DNA from: Oryzomicrobium terrae
GTDB taxonomy: Bacteria > Pseudomonadota > Gammaproteobacteria > Burkholderiales > Rhodocyclaceae
NCBI RefSeq assembly: GCF_008274805.1
Contig: NZ_CP022579.1
Coordinates: forward strand, 434,001 to 498,000
DNA length: 64,000 nucleotides
Direction: 5' to 3'
Below the pieces are notes generated by a model. The model had not been told where the DNA came from. It saw nothing but the letters and a program-made list of their open reading frames with translations, and searched no databases. Both the position numbers and the translations under genes were made by a program. Shown piece by piece: positions 38,378-47,489 of the stretch (position 1 is its first letter; the number at the start of each line of letters is the position of its first letter).

Positions 38378-39472
38378 TTACTTTTTCGCCAGCTGTTTTT
38401 CCAGCTCGTCCACCCGGCGCTTCAGGGCGTTGATCTGGCCATTGAGCTGGCCGGTCAGGGCGCCGACATTGAGGAAGGTCTCGTTTTCCACCGGCGCCGA
38501 CAGCTTGGCCGCCCAGCCCAGCCAGGACGAGTCGTACACCTTCACATCCTTGAAGCCCAGGGTTTCCAGCACCGCGGCGGTTTCCGAGGCGCGCACGCCG
38601 GACTGGCAATAGACGATGGTTTCCTTGTTGCGGTCCAGGTCCTTGTACAGGGCTTCCAGGGCGGAGCGATCCTTGAGGGCCAGGCCGGCAGTGCTGCTCA
38701 CTTCCTTGCGGGCCAGCTTCTGCGGCGCCTCCGGGTCCTGCCAGTTCTGCTCCACCGGGATGCTGATGGCGCCGGGGATGTGGCCACCGCGGATGGCGCG
38801 GATGTCGTCGCCGGAAAATTCCTTCTTGGTGCGCACGTCGAGTACCTGCACGCCGGGGGCGTTGAAGCGTTTCACCACCTCGTCGGTGGAGGCCGCCAGG
38901 GCCGGGGTCGGGGTCAGCTTGAGGGCGATCTTGGCGCGCTGCTGCGGCTCGGTGGTGACCGGCTTGCCCGCCTCCTGCCAGCCTTCGAAACCGTCGTGGA
39001 AGACGCTCACGTTGCGGCCGCCGAAGTAGCGCACCGCGTAGCCGCCAAAGTAGGCGTAGGCGTTGCCGCGGCCACCGTAGACGACGATCTCCTGGCGCGG
39101 ATCGAGGCCCGCCTCGCCGAACAGCTTTTCGATGGCGGCGGTGGGCAGGAAATCCTCTTTCTGCTCGTCGCGCAGCACCTTGCCGGCGTCGCCGAAGTTG
39201 ATCGCGCCGGGCAGGTGGCCGCGCTTGTAGTCGTCGGCGGAACGCACGTCCCAGACGATGGCGCCGCGGGCGATGGCCGCTTCCACCTGGGCGATGGTCG
39301 CGATACCGGTGGCGCTGGCGCTGGCCGGGGCCGGGGCGGCGGCGTGCACCGGGGCGGCGTGCAGGGCCAGTCCGGTCAGGCAGAAGAGGCCGACGGCCAG
39401 GGTGCGCAGGGTCTTGGCCGGGGCAACGTCGAGGTGGCGGGTGAGGTGGAGGGCGTACGTCAGAGCGAGCAT
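38378..39472 (-). CDS. Exported tandem rhodanese-domain sulfurtransferase
   Basis: A 364-residue protein with a signal peptide (VGLFCLTGLALHAAPVHAA), so periplasmic. There are two rhodanese domains: the first (about residues 65-180) has GGRGNAYAYFG at the active-site loop, lacking the catalytic Cys; the second (about 200-320) has YCQSGVRASET with the Cys, the usual thiosulfate/mercaptopyruvate sulfurtransferase arrangement. A C-terminal coiled coil (LNGQINALKRRVDELEKQL) follows. The ATG at 39472 begins MLALTYALHLTRHL. The next minus-strand gene upstream encodes a sulfide-dehydrogenase-like flavoprotein, which suggests a shared role in periplasmic sulfur metabolism. Confidence 0.9.
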   Translation of the reverse strand: MLALTYALHLTRHLDVAPAKTLRTLAVGLFCLTGLALHAAPVHAAAPAPASASATGIATIAQVEAAIARGAIVWDVRSADDYKRGHLPGAINFGDAGKVLRDEQKEDFLPTAAIEKLFGEAGLDPRQEIVVYGGRGNAYAYFGGYAVRYFGGRNVSVFHDGFEGWQEAGKPVTTEPQQRAKIALKLTPTPALAASTDEVVKRFNAPGVQVLDVRTKKEFSGDDIRAIRGGHIPGAISIPVEQNWQDPEAPQKLARKEVSSTAGLALKDRSALEALYKDLDRNKETIVYCQSGVRASETAAVLETLGFKDVKVYDSSWLGWAAKLSAPVENETFLNVGALTGQLNGQINALKRRVDELEKQLAKK

Positions 39473-39571
39473 GGTCGGGCTTTCGGGGCGGGTGACGGGT
39501 GGCTGCGATGGGCCCACTGTAGTCCGCGCGTTATGTTCGCAAAAGTCGATTTTCTTCTTCGCTTATGGCTA

Positions 39572-39613
39572 AAAAGCATGAAGGCGCCCGCCGTTACCGG
39601 CGGGCGCCTTCAT
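39572..39613 (-). terminator. Intrinsic terminator after FccB-like gene
   Basis: A perfect 16-base inverted repeat (39578-39593 with 39598-39613). On the minus strand the stem runs into GCTTTTTAG. It separates the flavoprotein gene from the rhodanese gene, so the two are not simply one operon. Confidence 0.9.
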
Positions 39614-39654
39614 CGCCAGCAGCCGGCGCCGGGCGCCGGTCTGCCGCGGGTGGG

Positions 39655-41067
39655 TCAGGAGAACAGGTCGGCGTACATGCCGGTGGCCCAGCCGAAGTCT
39701 TCCTTGACCAGCCGGTGGCTGCGTACGTTGTCGTCCACCTGGGTCTGCTGGATGATCCCCTGCTCGTTCACCTTGTAGTCGAAGGTGACCAGCAGGTCTT
39801 CCTGGGGGCCGCCGTTCAGGCCGCCGTTGACCATCATGTAGCAGAGGTTGTCGGGCAGGGCGTATTTGGGCGTCTTGCCGGCGGCGCGCTGGGCGATGTA
39901 GCCGGCGACGATGCGGCCGAGGCGGTGGGCGACGTGGGCGCTCTTCGGGTAGAAGCCGAAGTGGGGCGAGACGAAGCCGACCGAATCGCCCACCACGTAG
40001 GTGTCCGGATCGTCCTTCAGGTTGAGCATGAACTGGTCCACGTTGGCCCAGCCGGTGGGCTTGCCCTCGGCGTTCTTGCCGATGCCGCCGGCCTTCCACA
40101 CCATGTCGCCGGCCTGGTGCGGGGTCATCAGGATGGCGTGGTCCCACTTGAAGTCGCCGGCCTCGGTGACGATGCGCTTGTTGTACGGGTCCACCGACTG
40201 GACCCGGGCGTTGGGCACGTAGGTGACCATGCCCGGATACAGCTCTTCCCAGGCCTCCTTGAAGCCGGGGCCCAGGGGGCGGGGGGAGTCCTTGGGGTCG
40301 AGGATGGTGATGTGGCCCTTGACCTTCTTCACCGTGAACATCCAGGCCAGCAGCGTCGCCCGTTCGTAGGGCGAGGGCGGACAGCGGTGGGGCGGCGGGG
40401 GCAGGGTCATCACCAGGTCGCCGCCCTTGAATTCCTGAATGCCCTTCTTCAACCGGAACATCTCGTTGTTGGGGATATAGGCCGAGGGGAAATGGGTGCG
40501 GGTGTAGTTCGCCGCCGCCACGTCGTCGCCGAACCACGCCTCGAAGTTGTAGCGGATGCCGGCGGCCAGCACCAGGAAGTCGTATTCCAGATAGCCCTGG
40601 GCGGTATAGACCCGCTTACGGTCGCGCTCGAAGCCGGTGACTTCGGCCTGGATGAAGCGGTAGCCGTACTTGTCGGCCACCTGCAGGTAGTCGTGCTGGA
40701 GGAACTGGGTGTCCACGATGTCCACCAGCCACTTGTTGCTCATCGGGCCGGAGAAGAAGCTCGGATTCTTCTCGAGCAGGATCACCTCCAGGCTGGGGTC
40801 GGCCTGGCGCAGGTGCTTGGCGGCGGACAGACCGCCCCAGCCGCCGCCGCAGATCACCACCCGCTTGGCCTTGCCCTTGGGCAGGATCGGCTGCACCGAG
40901 GTGGTGATCAGGATCGGCAGTTGCTGGGGAAAGACCGGCTGGGCCGCTGCCGGCGTGGCGCCTTGTGCCAGGGCCGGCGTGGCGGCCAGGGTGGCGGAGG
41001 CGGCGGTGGTGGCGCCGGCGGCAGCCAGGAAGCGGCGCCGCGACAGGTGCGGTGTGGAATCGGACAT
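39655..41067 (-). CDS. FccB-like flavocytochrome c sulfide dehydrogenase flavoprotein / sulfide:quinone reductase family
   Basis: A 470-residue FAD-dependent oxidoreductase with a Tat signal (HLSRRRFLAAAG), so it folds in the cytoplasm and acts in the periplasm. The FAD-binding motif is RVVICGGGWGGLSAAKHL, and a second nucleotide region contains TVVGDSVGF-like residues (YVVGDSVGFVSPHF). Two Cys positions expected to form the redox disulfide of the FccB family are seen in HRCPPSPYERA and NLCYMMVNGG. The cytochrome subunit FccA is not adjacent, so the electron acceptor is unclear. Sulfide oxidation is inferred from family only. Confidence 0.85.
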   Translation of the reverse strand: MSDSTPHLSRRRFLAAAGATTAASATLAATPALAQGATPAAAQPVFPQQLPILITTSVQPILPKGKAKRVVICGGGWGGLSAAKHLRQADPSLEVILLEKNPSFFSGPMSNKWLVDIVDTQFLQHDYLQVADKYGYRFIQAEVTGFERDRKRVYTAQGYLEYDFLVLAAGIRYNFEAWFGDDVAAANYTRTHFPSAYIPNNEMFRLKKGIQEFKGGDLVMTLPPPPHRCPPSPYERATLLAWMFTVKKVKGHITILDPKDSPRPLGPGFKEAWEELYPGMVTYVPNARVQSVDPYNKRIVTEAGDFKWDHAILMTPHQAGDMVWKAGGIGKNAEGKPTGWANVDQFMLNLKDDPDTYVVGDSVGFVSPHFGFYPKSAHVAHRLGRIVAGYIAQRAAGKTPKYALPDNLCYMMVNGGLNGGPQEDLLVTFDYKVNEQGIIQQTQVDDNVRSHRLVKEDFGWATGMYADLFS

Positions 41068-41317
41068 CGGAGTTCTCCCATGGGTATCGTTGCTCGCCCG
41101 AGCGGGGATGGCGTCCGGGCGTAGGAATGCCGCCGGGGTGGCCGGCGGCGATGCAAGGGCCGCACACAGGCGGCGGGGGGAGTTTACCCGATGCGGGCGG
41201 CGGCCTCTGGGGGACGGTGAGCGCCGTGGCGATGTCGGGACGCTATGCGGCTGCCCGGAGCTGGCCCGGAATTGGCCCGGAGGGCGGCCGCGGGCCGGAG
41301 CGGGAAAGGGGCGGGCG

Positions 41318-42844
41318 TCAGCCCGCCGGAGGGGGCGCCGGGCGGCGGCCGAGAAGGGCCAGGGCGAGGGTGGCCACGGCCAGCAGCAGGGCTGGCAGGT
41401 TGCCGAAACGCACGTAGGGCGTGGTGCCGGTGGTGCCGGTGACGGTGGCCACCAGGCCGTCCCGGGTGAACGGGGCGAGCACGTCGGCGACGCGGCCGTC
41501 CGGAGTGACGTGGGCGGTCATGCCGGTGTTGGTGGCGCGCAGCATCGGGCGGCCCGTTTCCACGGCGCGCATGCGCGAGATCTGCAAATGCTGGGGCTGG
41601 GCCAGGGAATGGCCGAACCAGGCGGTGTTCGACAGGTTCACCAGCACCGTGGCGTCTTGCGCCCCCCGGGCGATCTGGTCGGGGAACAGATCCTCATAGC
41701 AGATGTTCACCGCCACCTTCTGCCCGGCCAGGAGCAGGGGGCGTTGGGGATCGGGGCCGGCGTAGAAGTCGCCCATGGGGATCTTCATCAGCTTCAAGAA
41801 CCAGTCGAAGCCGGGCGGGATGTACTCGCCGAAGGGCACCAGATGGGCCTTGTTGTACCGCTGCTCGGCCTGGCCGTCGGGCCCCAGGGTGAGGGCGCTG
41901 TTGGCGTAGCCGCCGGGCTCCCGGGTCGGTGCGCCGACCAGCAGCTCTCCCGGGGCGGCGGCCTGGCGCAGGGTGGCCAGGTAGTCGCCGGGCAGGTGCT
42001 CGAAGAGCAGGGGCAGGGCGGTTTCCGGCAGCACGGTGAGGTCGGCGGGGTGTTCCCGGGTCAGGGCCAGATAGGTGACCAGGGAATCGCGCAGGCGCTC
42101 CGGTTCCCATTTCAGGGACTGGGGGATGTTGCCTTGCAGGAGGGCCACCCGGATCGGTGCTCCGCTGGGCTGGGTCCAGGAAATGCCCGCCAGGAGCCAA
42201 CCTCCAAGGAGGGTGCTCGCCAAGGCGCATGAATGCTTGATCGCCAGAGGGTGTGCCCGGAGAACGAGGCTGGACGCGGCGTTCCACAGGAGTGCCCCGC
42301 ACAGGGCGGCGATGCCCGAGACGCCATAGACGCCGAACAGGGGGGCGAAACCGGCCAGGGGCGAGGGCGGCGTCTGGCTGTAGCCCAGGGCCAGCCAGGG
42401 GAAGCCGGTGAGCAGCCAGCCGCGCAGCCATTCGCTCAGGGCGATCAGGGCGGCGAAGACCAGGGCGGCGGCGAAGGGCGCCAGGGGGCGGCGCACGGCG
42501 CGACTCAGGACGGCGCAGGCCAGGGCCGGAAACAGGGCCAGGTAGGCGGACAGGGCCAGAGCGGCCAGGGCTGCGATGGGGGCGGGCATGCCGCCCACGT
42601 CGTGCATTGACACATAGACCCAGGAGACGCCGCCCAGGTACAGGCCGAGGCCGAAGCACAGGCCGATCAGGGCGGCGCGTCCGGGGCTGGCGGCCAGGCG
42701 GACGAGGGCGAACAGGCCGCCCCAGGCGACGAAGGCCAGGGGCCAGCACTCGAACGGGGCGAAGGCCAATACGCCGAGGGCGCCGAGCAACAGGGCGGCG
42801 CCCAGGGATTTGCCGCGGCCGAAGTTAGCGGCCGTGGGGGACAT
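41318..42844 (-). CDS. lnt: Apolipoprotein N-acyltransferase
   Basis: A 508-residue inner-membrane enzyme adding the third acyl chain to lipoproteins. Several transmembrane helices precede a nitrilase-fold domain with the catalytic triad visible as Glu in VLPETALP, Lys in RYNKAHLVPFGEY and Cys in NICYEDLFPD. The ATG at 42844 (MSPTAANFGRG) overlaps the corC end by about 20 bases. It is last in the miaB-phoH-ybeY-corC-lnt run, and functionally complements LolB encoded elsewhere in the window. Confidence 0.96.
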   Translation of the reverse strand: MSPTAANFGRGKSLGAALLLGALGVLAFAPFECWPLAFVAWGGLFALVRLAASPGRAALIGLCFGLGLYLGGVSWVYVSMHDVGGMPAPIAALAALALSAYLALFPALACAVLSRAVRRPLAPFAAALVFAALIALSEWLRGWLLTGFPWLALGYSQTPPSPLAGFAPLFGVYGVSGIAALCGALLWNAASSLVLRAHPLAIKHSCALASTLLGGWLLAGISWTQPSGAPIRVALLQGNIPQSLKWEPERLRDSLVTYLALTREHPADLTVLPETALPLLFEHLPGDYLATLRQAAAPGELLVGAPTREPGGYANSALTLGPDGQAEQRYNKAHLVPFGEYIPPGFDWFLKLMKIPMGDFYAGPDPQRPLLLAGQKVAVNICYEDLFPDQIARGAQDATVLVNLSNTAWFGHSLAQPQHLQISRMRAVETGRPMLRATNTGMTAHVTPDGRVADVLAPFTRDGLVATVTGTTGTTPYVRFGNLPALLLAVATLALALLGRRPAPPPAG

Positions 42845-43709
42845 CGGGTTGGTCGGTGTCGGCCGTGTCGGCGGAGGCCGGCTGGCGCGGGGCATCCACC
42901 AGCAGGGTGTACAGGCGGCGGCTGTCGGCGCGCAGCACCTGGAAGGTGACCGGGCCGATGCGCACGATCTCGTTGCGCTTGGGCACCCGGCCCAGGTGAT
43001 GCAGCACCAGGCCGCCGATGGTGTCGGACTGCTCGTCGGCCAGGGTGGTGCCGAAGGCTTCGTTGAAGTCCTCCAGCTCGGTCTGGGCCTTGACCCGGTA
43101 GCGGCCGGCGGCGTCGAGGCGGATGTGGTCCTCGGTTTCGTCGAAGTCGTACTCGTCCTCGATGTCGCCGACGATCTGCTCCAGTACGTCCTCGATGGTT
43201 ACCAGGCCGGACACGCCGCCGTACTCGTCCACCACGATAGCCATGTGGTTGCGGCTGACGCGGAACTCGCGCAGCAGCACGTTGAGGCGCTTCGATTCGG
43301 GGATGAACACGGCCGGGCGCAGCCAGTCGCGCAGGTTGAAGTTTTCTTCGCTGATGGAGCGCAGCAGATCCTTGGCGAGCAGGATGCCGAGGACGTCGTC
43401 CTTGTTCTCTCCGATCACCGGGAAACGGGAGTGGGCGGTGTCGATGACGAAGCGGATCAGGTCCGGCAGCTGGGCGTCGGCCTCCACCACGTCCATCTGG
43501 GCGCGGGGAACCATGATGTCGCGCACCGCGGTCTCGGAAGCGGCCAGGGCCCCTTCGATGATGGTCAGGGCGTCGGCGTCGAGCAGGCTTTTTTCGTAGG
43601 AGGCGTGGAGCAGGTCGAGCAACTGCTCCCGGTCTTCCGGCTCGCGCAGGAGCAGGGAAGAGAGACGTTCGAGGAAGGAAGGCTTGGGACTACTTGTGGA
43701 ACTGTCCAT
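42825..43709 (-). CDS. corC: HlyC/CorC-family CBS protein (YbeX)
   Basis: A 294-residue soluble CorC/YbeX protein. An N-terminal helical linker is followed by two CBS domains (about residues 65-190; VRDIMVPRAQMDVVEADAQL is the start of the first) and the C-terminal CorC_HlyC domain. E. coli YbeX has been linked to magnesium/cobalt efflux and ribosome homeostasis. It follows ybeY by about 70 bases and overlaps lnt. Confidence 0.94.
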   Translation of the reverse strand: MDSSTSSPKPSFLERLSSLLLREPEDREQLLDLLHASYEKSLLDADALTIIEGALAASETAVRDIMVPRAQMDVVEADAQLPDLIRFVIDTAHSRFPVIGENKDDVLGILLAKDLLRSISEENFNLRDWLRPAVFIPESKRLNVLLREFRVSRNHMAIVVDEYGGVSGLVTIEDVLEQIVGDIEDEYDFDETEDHIRLDAAGRYRVKAQTELEDFNEAFGTTLADEQSDTIGGLVLHHLGRVPKRNEIVRIGPVTFQVLRADSRRLYTLLVDAPRQPASADTADTDQPDVPHGR

Positions 43710-43780
43710 TTCGGCGTGGGCAGGATGCAGGAGTCAGGAAGGCCGGCTGGCGCCCTGGGTCGGACGCCCGCCGGCGGTCC

Positions 43781-44290
43781 TCAGTCGTGAACCCTGGGGG
43801 CGGGGGAGTCTTTTTCGGCGGCGTAGGGGTCCGGGTAGCCCAGGCTGGCGAGGATGTCGGTTTCCAGAGCCTCCATGGCCTCGGCCTCGTCGTCGTCCTC
43901 GTGGTCGAACCCTTGCAGGTGCAGCATACCATGCACCACCAGGTGGGCATGGTGGTGCTCCAGGGGCTTGCCCTGCGCGACCGCTTCCCGGGCTACCACG
44001 GCGGCGCAGACGATCAGGTCGCCCATCACCACCGGTTCGGTATCGTAGGGAAAGGACAGCACGTTGGTGGCGTAGTCCTTGCCCCGGTAGTCCCGGTTCA
44101 GCTCCTGGCCCTCGGCGGGTTCGACGAAGCGTACCGTGACCTGGCCGCCGCGTTGGGCGTCCACGGCGTCCAGAGTTGCCCGGGCCCAGCGGCGCACCTG
44201 CTCCCGGGAGGGTAGCCCGTCCTTGTTGCAGGCGTATTGCACCGACAGGTTGAGGCGGCGCGATGCCGCCGGAGGCGCGCCGGCGTTCAT
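43781..44290 (-). CDS. ybeY: Endoribonuclease YbeY (rRNA maturation factor)
   Basis: A 169-residue zinc-dependent endoribonuclease needed for 16S rRNA 3'-end processing and ribosome quality control. The metal-binding signature [14 protein letters not shown] is intact, and NVLSFPYD matches the family. The ATG at 44290 overlaps the phoH stop by 4 bases. The open frame continues upstream but is antisense-free shadow of phoH. Confidence 0.95.
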   Translation of the reverse strand: MNAGAPPAASRRLNLSVQYACNKDGLPSREQVRRWARATLDAVDAQRGGQVTVRFVEPAEGQELNRDYRGKDYATNVLSFPYDTEPVVMGDLIVCAAVVAREAVAQGKPLEHHHAHLVVHGMLHLQGFDHEDDDEAEAMEALETDILASLGYPDPYAAEKDSPAPRVHD

Positions 44291-45342
44291 GCCTCGCTCC
44301 CTTCCGGGCCGTGCTGCCCGGCGCCGTGGTGGGCGTTGCGGGCGGCGGCCTGGGCTGCCTTTTGGGCGGTTTCCACGGCCTTGGTGTGGGCCTCGTAGGC
44401 GGTGACGATGCGCGCCACCAGCGGGTGGCGCACCACGTCTTCCCGGTTGAAATGGACGAAGGCCAGGCCGCGCACGTCCTTCAATACCTCGGCGGCCTCC
44501 TTGAGACCGCTCTTCTGGCCCTTGGGCAGATCCACCTGGGAGGGGTCGCCGGTGACCACCGCCTTGGCGCCGATGCCGATGCGGGTGAGGAACATCTTCA
44601 TCTGCTCGGGCGTGGTGTTCTGCGCCTCGTCGAGGATGATGAAGGCGTTGTTCAGGGTGCGGCCGCGCATGTAGGCCAGGGGCGCGATCTCGATGTTGCC
44701 CTTCTCGAACAGCTTGCCCACCCGGTCGAAGCCCATCAGGTCGTAGAGGGCGTCGTAGAGGGGGCGCAGGTAGGGGTCCACCTTCTGGGCCAGGTCGCCG
44801 GGCAGAAAGCCCAGGCGCTCGCCGGCTTCCACCGCCGGGCGGGTCAGGACGATGCGCTCGACCAGCTCCCGCTCGAAGGCGTCCACCGCGCTGGCCACTG
44901 CCAGGTAGGTCTTGCCGGTGCCAGCCGGGCCGATGCCGAAGGTGATGTCGTGTTCCTGGATCGCCTTCAGGTAGTCGCCCTGGCGCGGCGTGCGGCCGTG
45001 CAGTTCGGCCTTGCGCGTGACCAGCTGCACCGTGGCGGTGTCCTGGGGGCTGACCCGGCGCACCGGTTGGTTGACCAGCTCGATCAGGCCGAGTTGCAGG
45101 GTGTCCACGCCGATCGGCTCGCCGGACTTGCCGTAGAAGTAGCGGATGGCGTCCTCGGCGCGGCGCATGGCCTCGATCTCGCCGCGCAGGGTGAAGTGTT
45201 CGCCGCGGCGGGCGATGGCCACGTCGAAGGCGGCCTCGATCTGGCGCAGGTTCTCGTCCAGGGCGCCGCACAGGTTGGCCAGGCGCAGGTTGTCGTGGTC
45301 GTCCAGGGAAAAGCTGAGGGGGCGCTGCTTGGGGGCGTTCAC
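44287..45342 (-). CDS. ybeZ: PhoH-like ATPase (YbeZ)
   Basis: A 351-residue PhoH-family P-loop ATPase. It has a KH-like N-terminal part, Walker [17 protein letters not shown] and Walker [22 protein letters not shown], with GEIEAM and RGRTLNNAF typical of YbeZ. It is coupled with ybeY and is likely an RNA-helicase-like partner of it. A Gly/His-rich C-terminal tail ([19 protein letters not shown]) is unremarkable. It begins 6 bases after miaB. Confidence 0.95.
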   Translation of the reverse strand: MNAPKQRPLSFSLDDHDNLRLANLCGALDENLRQIEAAFDVAIARRGEHFTLRGEIEAMRRAEDAIRYFYGKSGEPIGVDTLQLGLIELVNQPVRRVSPQDTATVQLVTRKAELHGRTPRQGDYLKAIQEHDITFGIGPAGTGKTYLAVASAVDAFERELVERIVLTRPAVEAGERLGFLPGDLAQKVDPYLRPLYDALYDLMGFDRVGKLFEKGNIEIAPLAYMRGRTLNNAFIILDEAQNTTPEQMKMFLTRIGIGAKAVVTGDPSQVDLPKGQKSGLKEAAEVLKDVRGLAFVHFNREDVVRHPLVARIVTAYEAHTKAVETAQKAAQAAARNAHHGAGQHGPEGSEA

Positions 45343-45348
45343 CTGGAT

Positions 45349-46680
45349 TTACTCCTTGACCACGATTTCGCCGCGCAGGCTGTGGGGCAGGGCGGCGGTG
45401 ATGGTCACGTCGACAAACTGGTGGATCAGGCGCGGGTTGCCGACGAAGTTCACCACCCGGTTGTTGTCGGTACGGCCGGCCAGCTCGTTGGGGTCTTTCT
45501 TCGACAGCCCTTCCACCAGTACCCGCTGCACGGTGCCGACCATGGCCTGGGAGATGGCCTGGGCCTGGTCCTCGATGCGCTTTTGCAGGCGCATCAGGCG
45601 CTTCAGCTTGACGTCCTGGGGCGTGGTGTCGGCCAGCTCCACCGCCGGGGTGCCGGGGCGGGGCGAGTAGACGAAGGAGAAGGAGGTGTCGAAGCCCACG
45701 TCCTCGATCAGCTTCATGGTCTTCTCGAAGTCTTCCTCGGTCTCGCCGGGGAAGCCGACGATGAAGTCGGAGGACAGGGAAATGTCCGGGCGCGCGGCGC
45801 GCAGCTTGCGGATCAGGCTCTTGTATTCGAGCCCGGTGTAGCCGCGCTTCATCGCCGCCAGCACCTGGTCCGAGCCGGCCTGCACCGGCAGGTGCAGGTG
45901 GGACACCAGCTTGGGCACCTTGGCGTAGGTGTCGATCAGGCGCTGGGTCATCTCCCGCGGGTGGGAGGTGGTGTAGCGGATGCGCTCGATGCCGGGGATA
46001 TCGGCGATGTACTCGATCAGCATGGCCAGGTCGGCGATCTCGCTGGAGCCGTCCATGACGCCCCGGTAGGCGTTCACGTTCTGGCCGAGCAGGGTCACTT
46101 CCTTGACGCCCTGGTCGGCCAGGCCGGCCACCTCGGTGAGCACGTCGCCGAAGGGGCGCGACACTTCTTCGCCCCGGGTGTAGGGGACGATGCAGAAGGT
46201 GCAGTACTTGGAGCAGCCTTCCATGATCGAGACGAAGGCGGTGGCGCCCTCGGTGCGCGCCGGCGGCAGGGCGTCGAACTTCTCGATCTCGGGGAAGGAT
46301 ACGTCCACCGCCGCCTTGCCCTTGCTGCGCCGCTCGGCGATCAACTGGGGCAGCCGGTGCAGGGTCTGGGGGCCGAAGACCACGTCGACGAAGGGCGCCC
46401 GGGCGACGATGGCGTCGCCCTCCTGGCTGGCCACGCAGCCGCCGACGCCGATCACCAGGTCCGGGTTCTGCTGCTTCAGGTGGCGCACCCGGCCCAGGTC
46501 GTGGAAGACCTTTTCCTGGGCCTTCTCCCGCACCGAGCAGGTGTTGAAGAGGATGATGTCCGCCTCTTCCGGGTTGTCGGTCTTGACCACCCCCTCGGCG
46601 GCGTCGAGCACGTCGGCCATCTTGTCCGAGTCGTACTCGTTCATCTGGCAGCCAAAGGTCTTGATGTACAGCTTTTTCAC
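45349..46680 (-). CDS. miaB: tRNA-2-methylthio-N6-dimethylallyladenosine synthase MiaB
   Basis: A 443-residue radical SAM methylthiotransferase acting on i6A37 of tRNAs. The UPF0004 domain begins [17 protein letters not shown] and carries three cluster Cys residues (GCQMN, NTCSVRE, GGCVAS). The radical SAM motif CSKYCTFC is present, and a TRAM domain closes the protein. The start is a GTG at 46680; an upstream alternative would add residues without family resemblance. It heads the phoH-ybeY-corC-lnt operon. Confidence 0.95.
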   Translation of the reverse strand: MKKLYIKTFGCQMNEYDSDKMADVLDAAEGVVKTDNPEEADIILFNTCSVREKAQEKVFHDLGRVRHLKQQNPDLVIGVGGCVASQEGDAIVARAPFVDVVFGPQTLHRLPQLIAERRSKGKAAVDVSFPEIEKFDALPPARTEGATAFVSIMEGCSKYCTFCIVPYTRGEEVSRPFGDVLTEVAGLADQGVKEVTLLGQNVNAYRGVMDGSSEIADLAMLIEYIADIPGIERIRYTTSHPREMTQRLIDTYAKVPKLVSHLHLPVQAGSDQVLAAMKRGYTGLEYKSLIRKLRAARPDISLSSDFIVGFPGETEEDFEKTMKLIEDVGFDTSFSFVYSPRPGTPAVELADTTPQDVKLKRLMRLQKRIEDQAQAISQAMVGTVQRVLVEGLSKKDPNELAGRTDNNRVVNFVGNPRLIHQFVDVTITAALPHSLRGEIVVKE

Positions 46681-46749
46681 GGCAAACAACCTACACAAAA
46701 AAGAGCGCCGGGGCGCGGAAAACGGGGGCGGCATGCGGCCGCCGCGTGC

Positions 46750-47091
46750 TTACTTGGCCAGGGCCTGGGCTTCATCCTCGGTCAGTAGCCACAGCTTCCA
46801 GACCTGACCTTGGGCGTCCCACTGCACCCGCACCGGCTGATCCTTGTACTCCCCCGCCACCGTCATCGGCAGCACGATCAGGTTCTGCCGGTTGCGGATC
46901 TGGACGCCGGGGGCCAGGGGGAAATCGGTTTTGCCGATGCGCACCCAGCCCTGGCCGATGGCACTCAGCTTGCCCACTTCGGTATTGGCCGGAAACGTGC
47001 GCAATTGGGCCAGGGCCGGCAGACTCGTCCCCCAGGTCGCCAGCACGGCGAAAACGGCCAGCAGGCGGCGCAGGGCGGGGGCGGCGGTCAT
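46750..47091 (-). CDS. Small exported protein of unknown function
   Basis: A 113-residue protein with a clear signal peptide (LRRLLAVFAVLATWGTSLPALA, cleaved before QLRTF). The mature part, about 84 residues, is predicted to be beta-rich and contains GWVRIGKTDFPLAPGVQIRNR and a Trp-rich end (VQWDAQGQVWKLWLL). GGAG sits 6 bases before the ATG. I do not recognise a family. It lies upstream of miaB on the same strand but 69 bases apart. Confidence 0.75.
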   Translation of the reverse strand: MTAAPALRRLLAVFAVLATWGTSLPALAQLRTFPANTEVGKLSAIGQGWVRIGKTDFPLAPGVQIRNRQNLIVLPMTVAGEYKDQPVRVQWDAQGQVWKLWLLTEDEAQALAK

Positions 47092-47288
47092 GGCGGCTCC
47101 AGGAACGGTGATCGGACGGTGGGGCGGGATGGATAGGGATGTGGCGGTCGGCCGAAAGTTGCAACGCCACTCCCGTCCGGGGCGCCGTGGCGGGCGACGA
47201 GTCTCGACAAATGATGGAGGTTTCGCCCGAATCCCGGCTAAAAACAGCAATTTGCGCAAGTATAGCCGATTCCTGTACAGTGCATCTG

Positions 47289-47317
47289 TTGACGGCGAGT
47301 GGCGTTTTGCCTATTAT
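47289..47317 (+). promoter_or_regulatory. Sigma-70 promoter of tRNA-Met
   Basis: TTGACG (47289-47294) and TATTAT (47312-47317) are separated by exactly 17 bases, ending 13 bases before the mature tRNA 5' end, with a GC-containing discriminator. This is one of the best sigma-70 promoters in the window. Confidence 0.85.
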
Positions 47318-47330
47318 TTGCGCCCTTCGT

Positions 47331-47408
47331 GGTGATGTAGCTCAGTCTGGTTAGAGCGGCGGATTCATAACCCGCAGGTCGGCAGTTCGATCCTGCCCAT
47401 CACCACCA
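47331..47408 (+). tRNA. tRNA-Met, elongator (anticodon CAT)
   Basis: Acceptor stem GGTGATG/CATCACC, D arm with AGCTCAGTCTGGTTAGAGC, anticodon arm CGGATTCATAACCCG with CAT, T arm GGCAGTTCGATCCTGCC, discriminator A and encoded CCA. The G1-C72 pair and the absence of three G-C pairs at the anticodon stem base argue for elongator rather than initiator. An Ile-CAT identity would require different acceptor bases. Confidence 0.93.
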
Positions 47409-47421
47409 GAATCCCGCAAAA

Positions 47422-47451
47422 AGCCCGCTGGCGTGTCCAGCGGGCTTTTTT
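47422..47451 (+). terminator. Intrinsic terminator after tRNA-Met
   Basis: AGCCCGCTGG (47422-47431) pairs with CCAGCGGGCT (47437-47446) and is followed by TTTTTTG, making tRNA-Met a monocistronic unit. Confidence 0.92.
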
Positions 47452-47489
47452 GTTGGTTTTGTCCGGGCGAGCGATCTGGAGTGTGGAAG

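Noticed and set aside
43781-45271. A single 496-residue fusion ending in YbeY
   Set aside because: The YbeY frame is open far upstream, but that part is out-of-frame phoH. The ATG at 44290 with a 4-base overlap gives a normal-length YbeY.
44263-46788. An 841-codon plus-strand open frame across phoH and miaB
   Set aside because: It is a shadow of two well-supported minus-strand genes, with composition typical of antisense frames.
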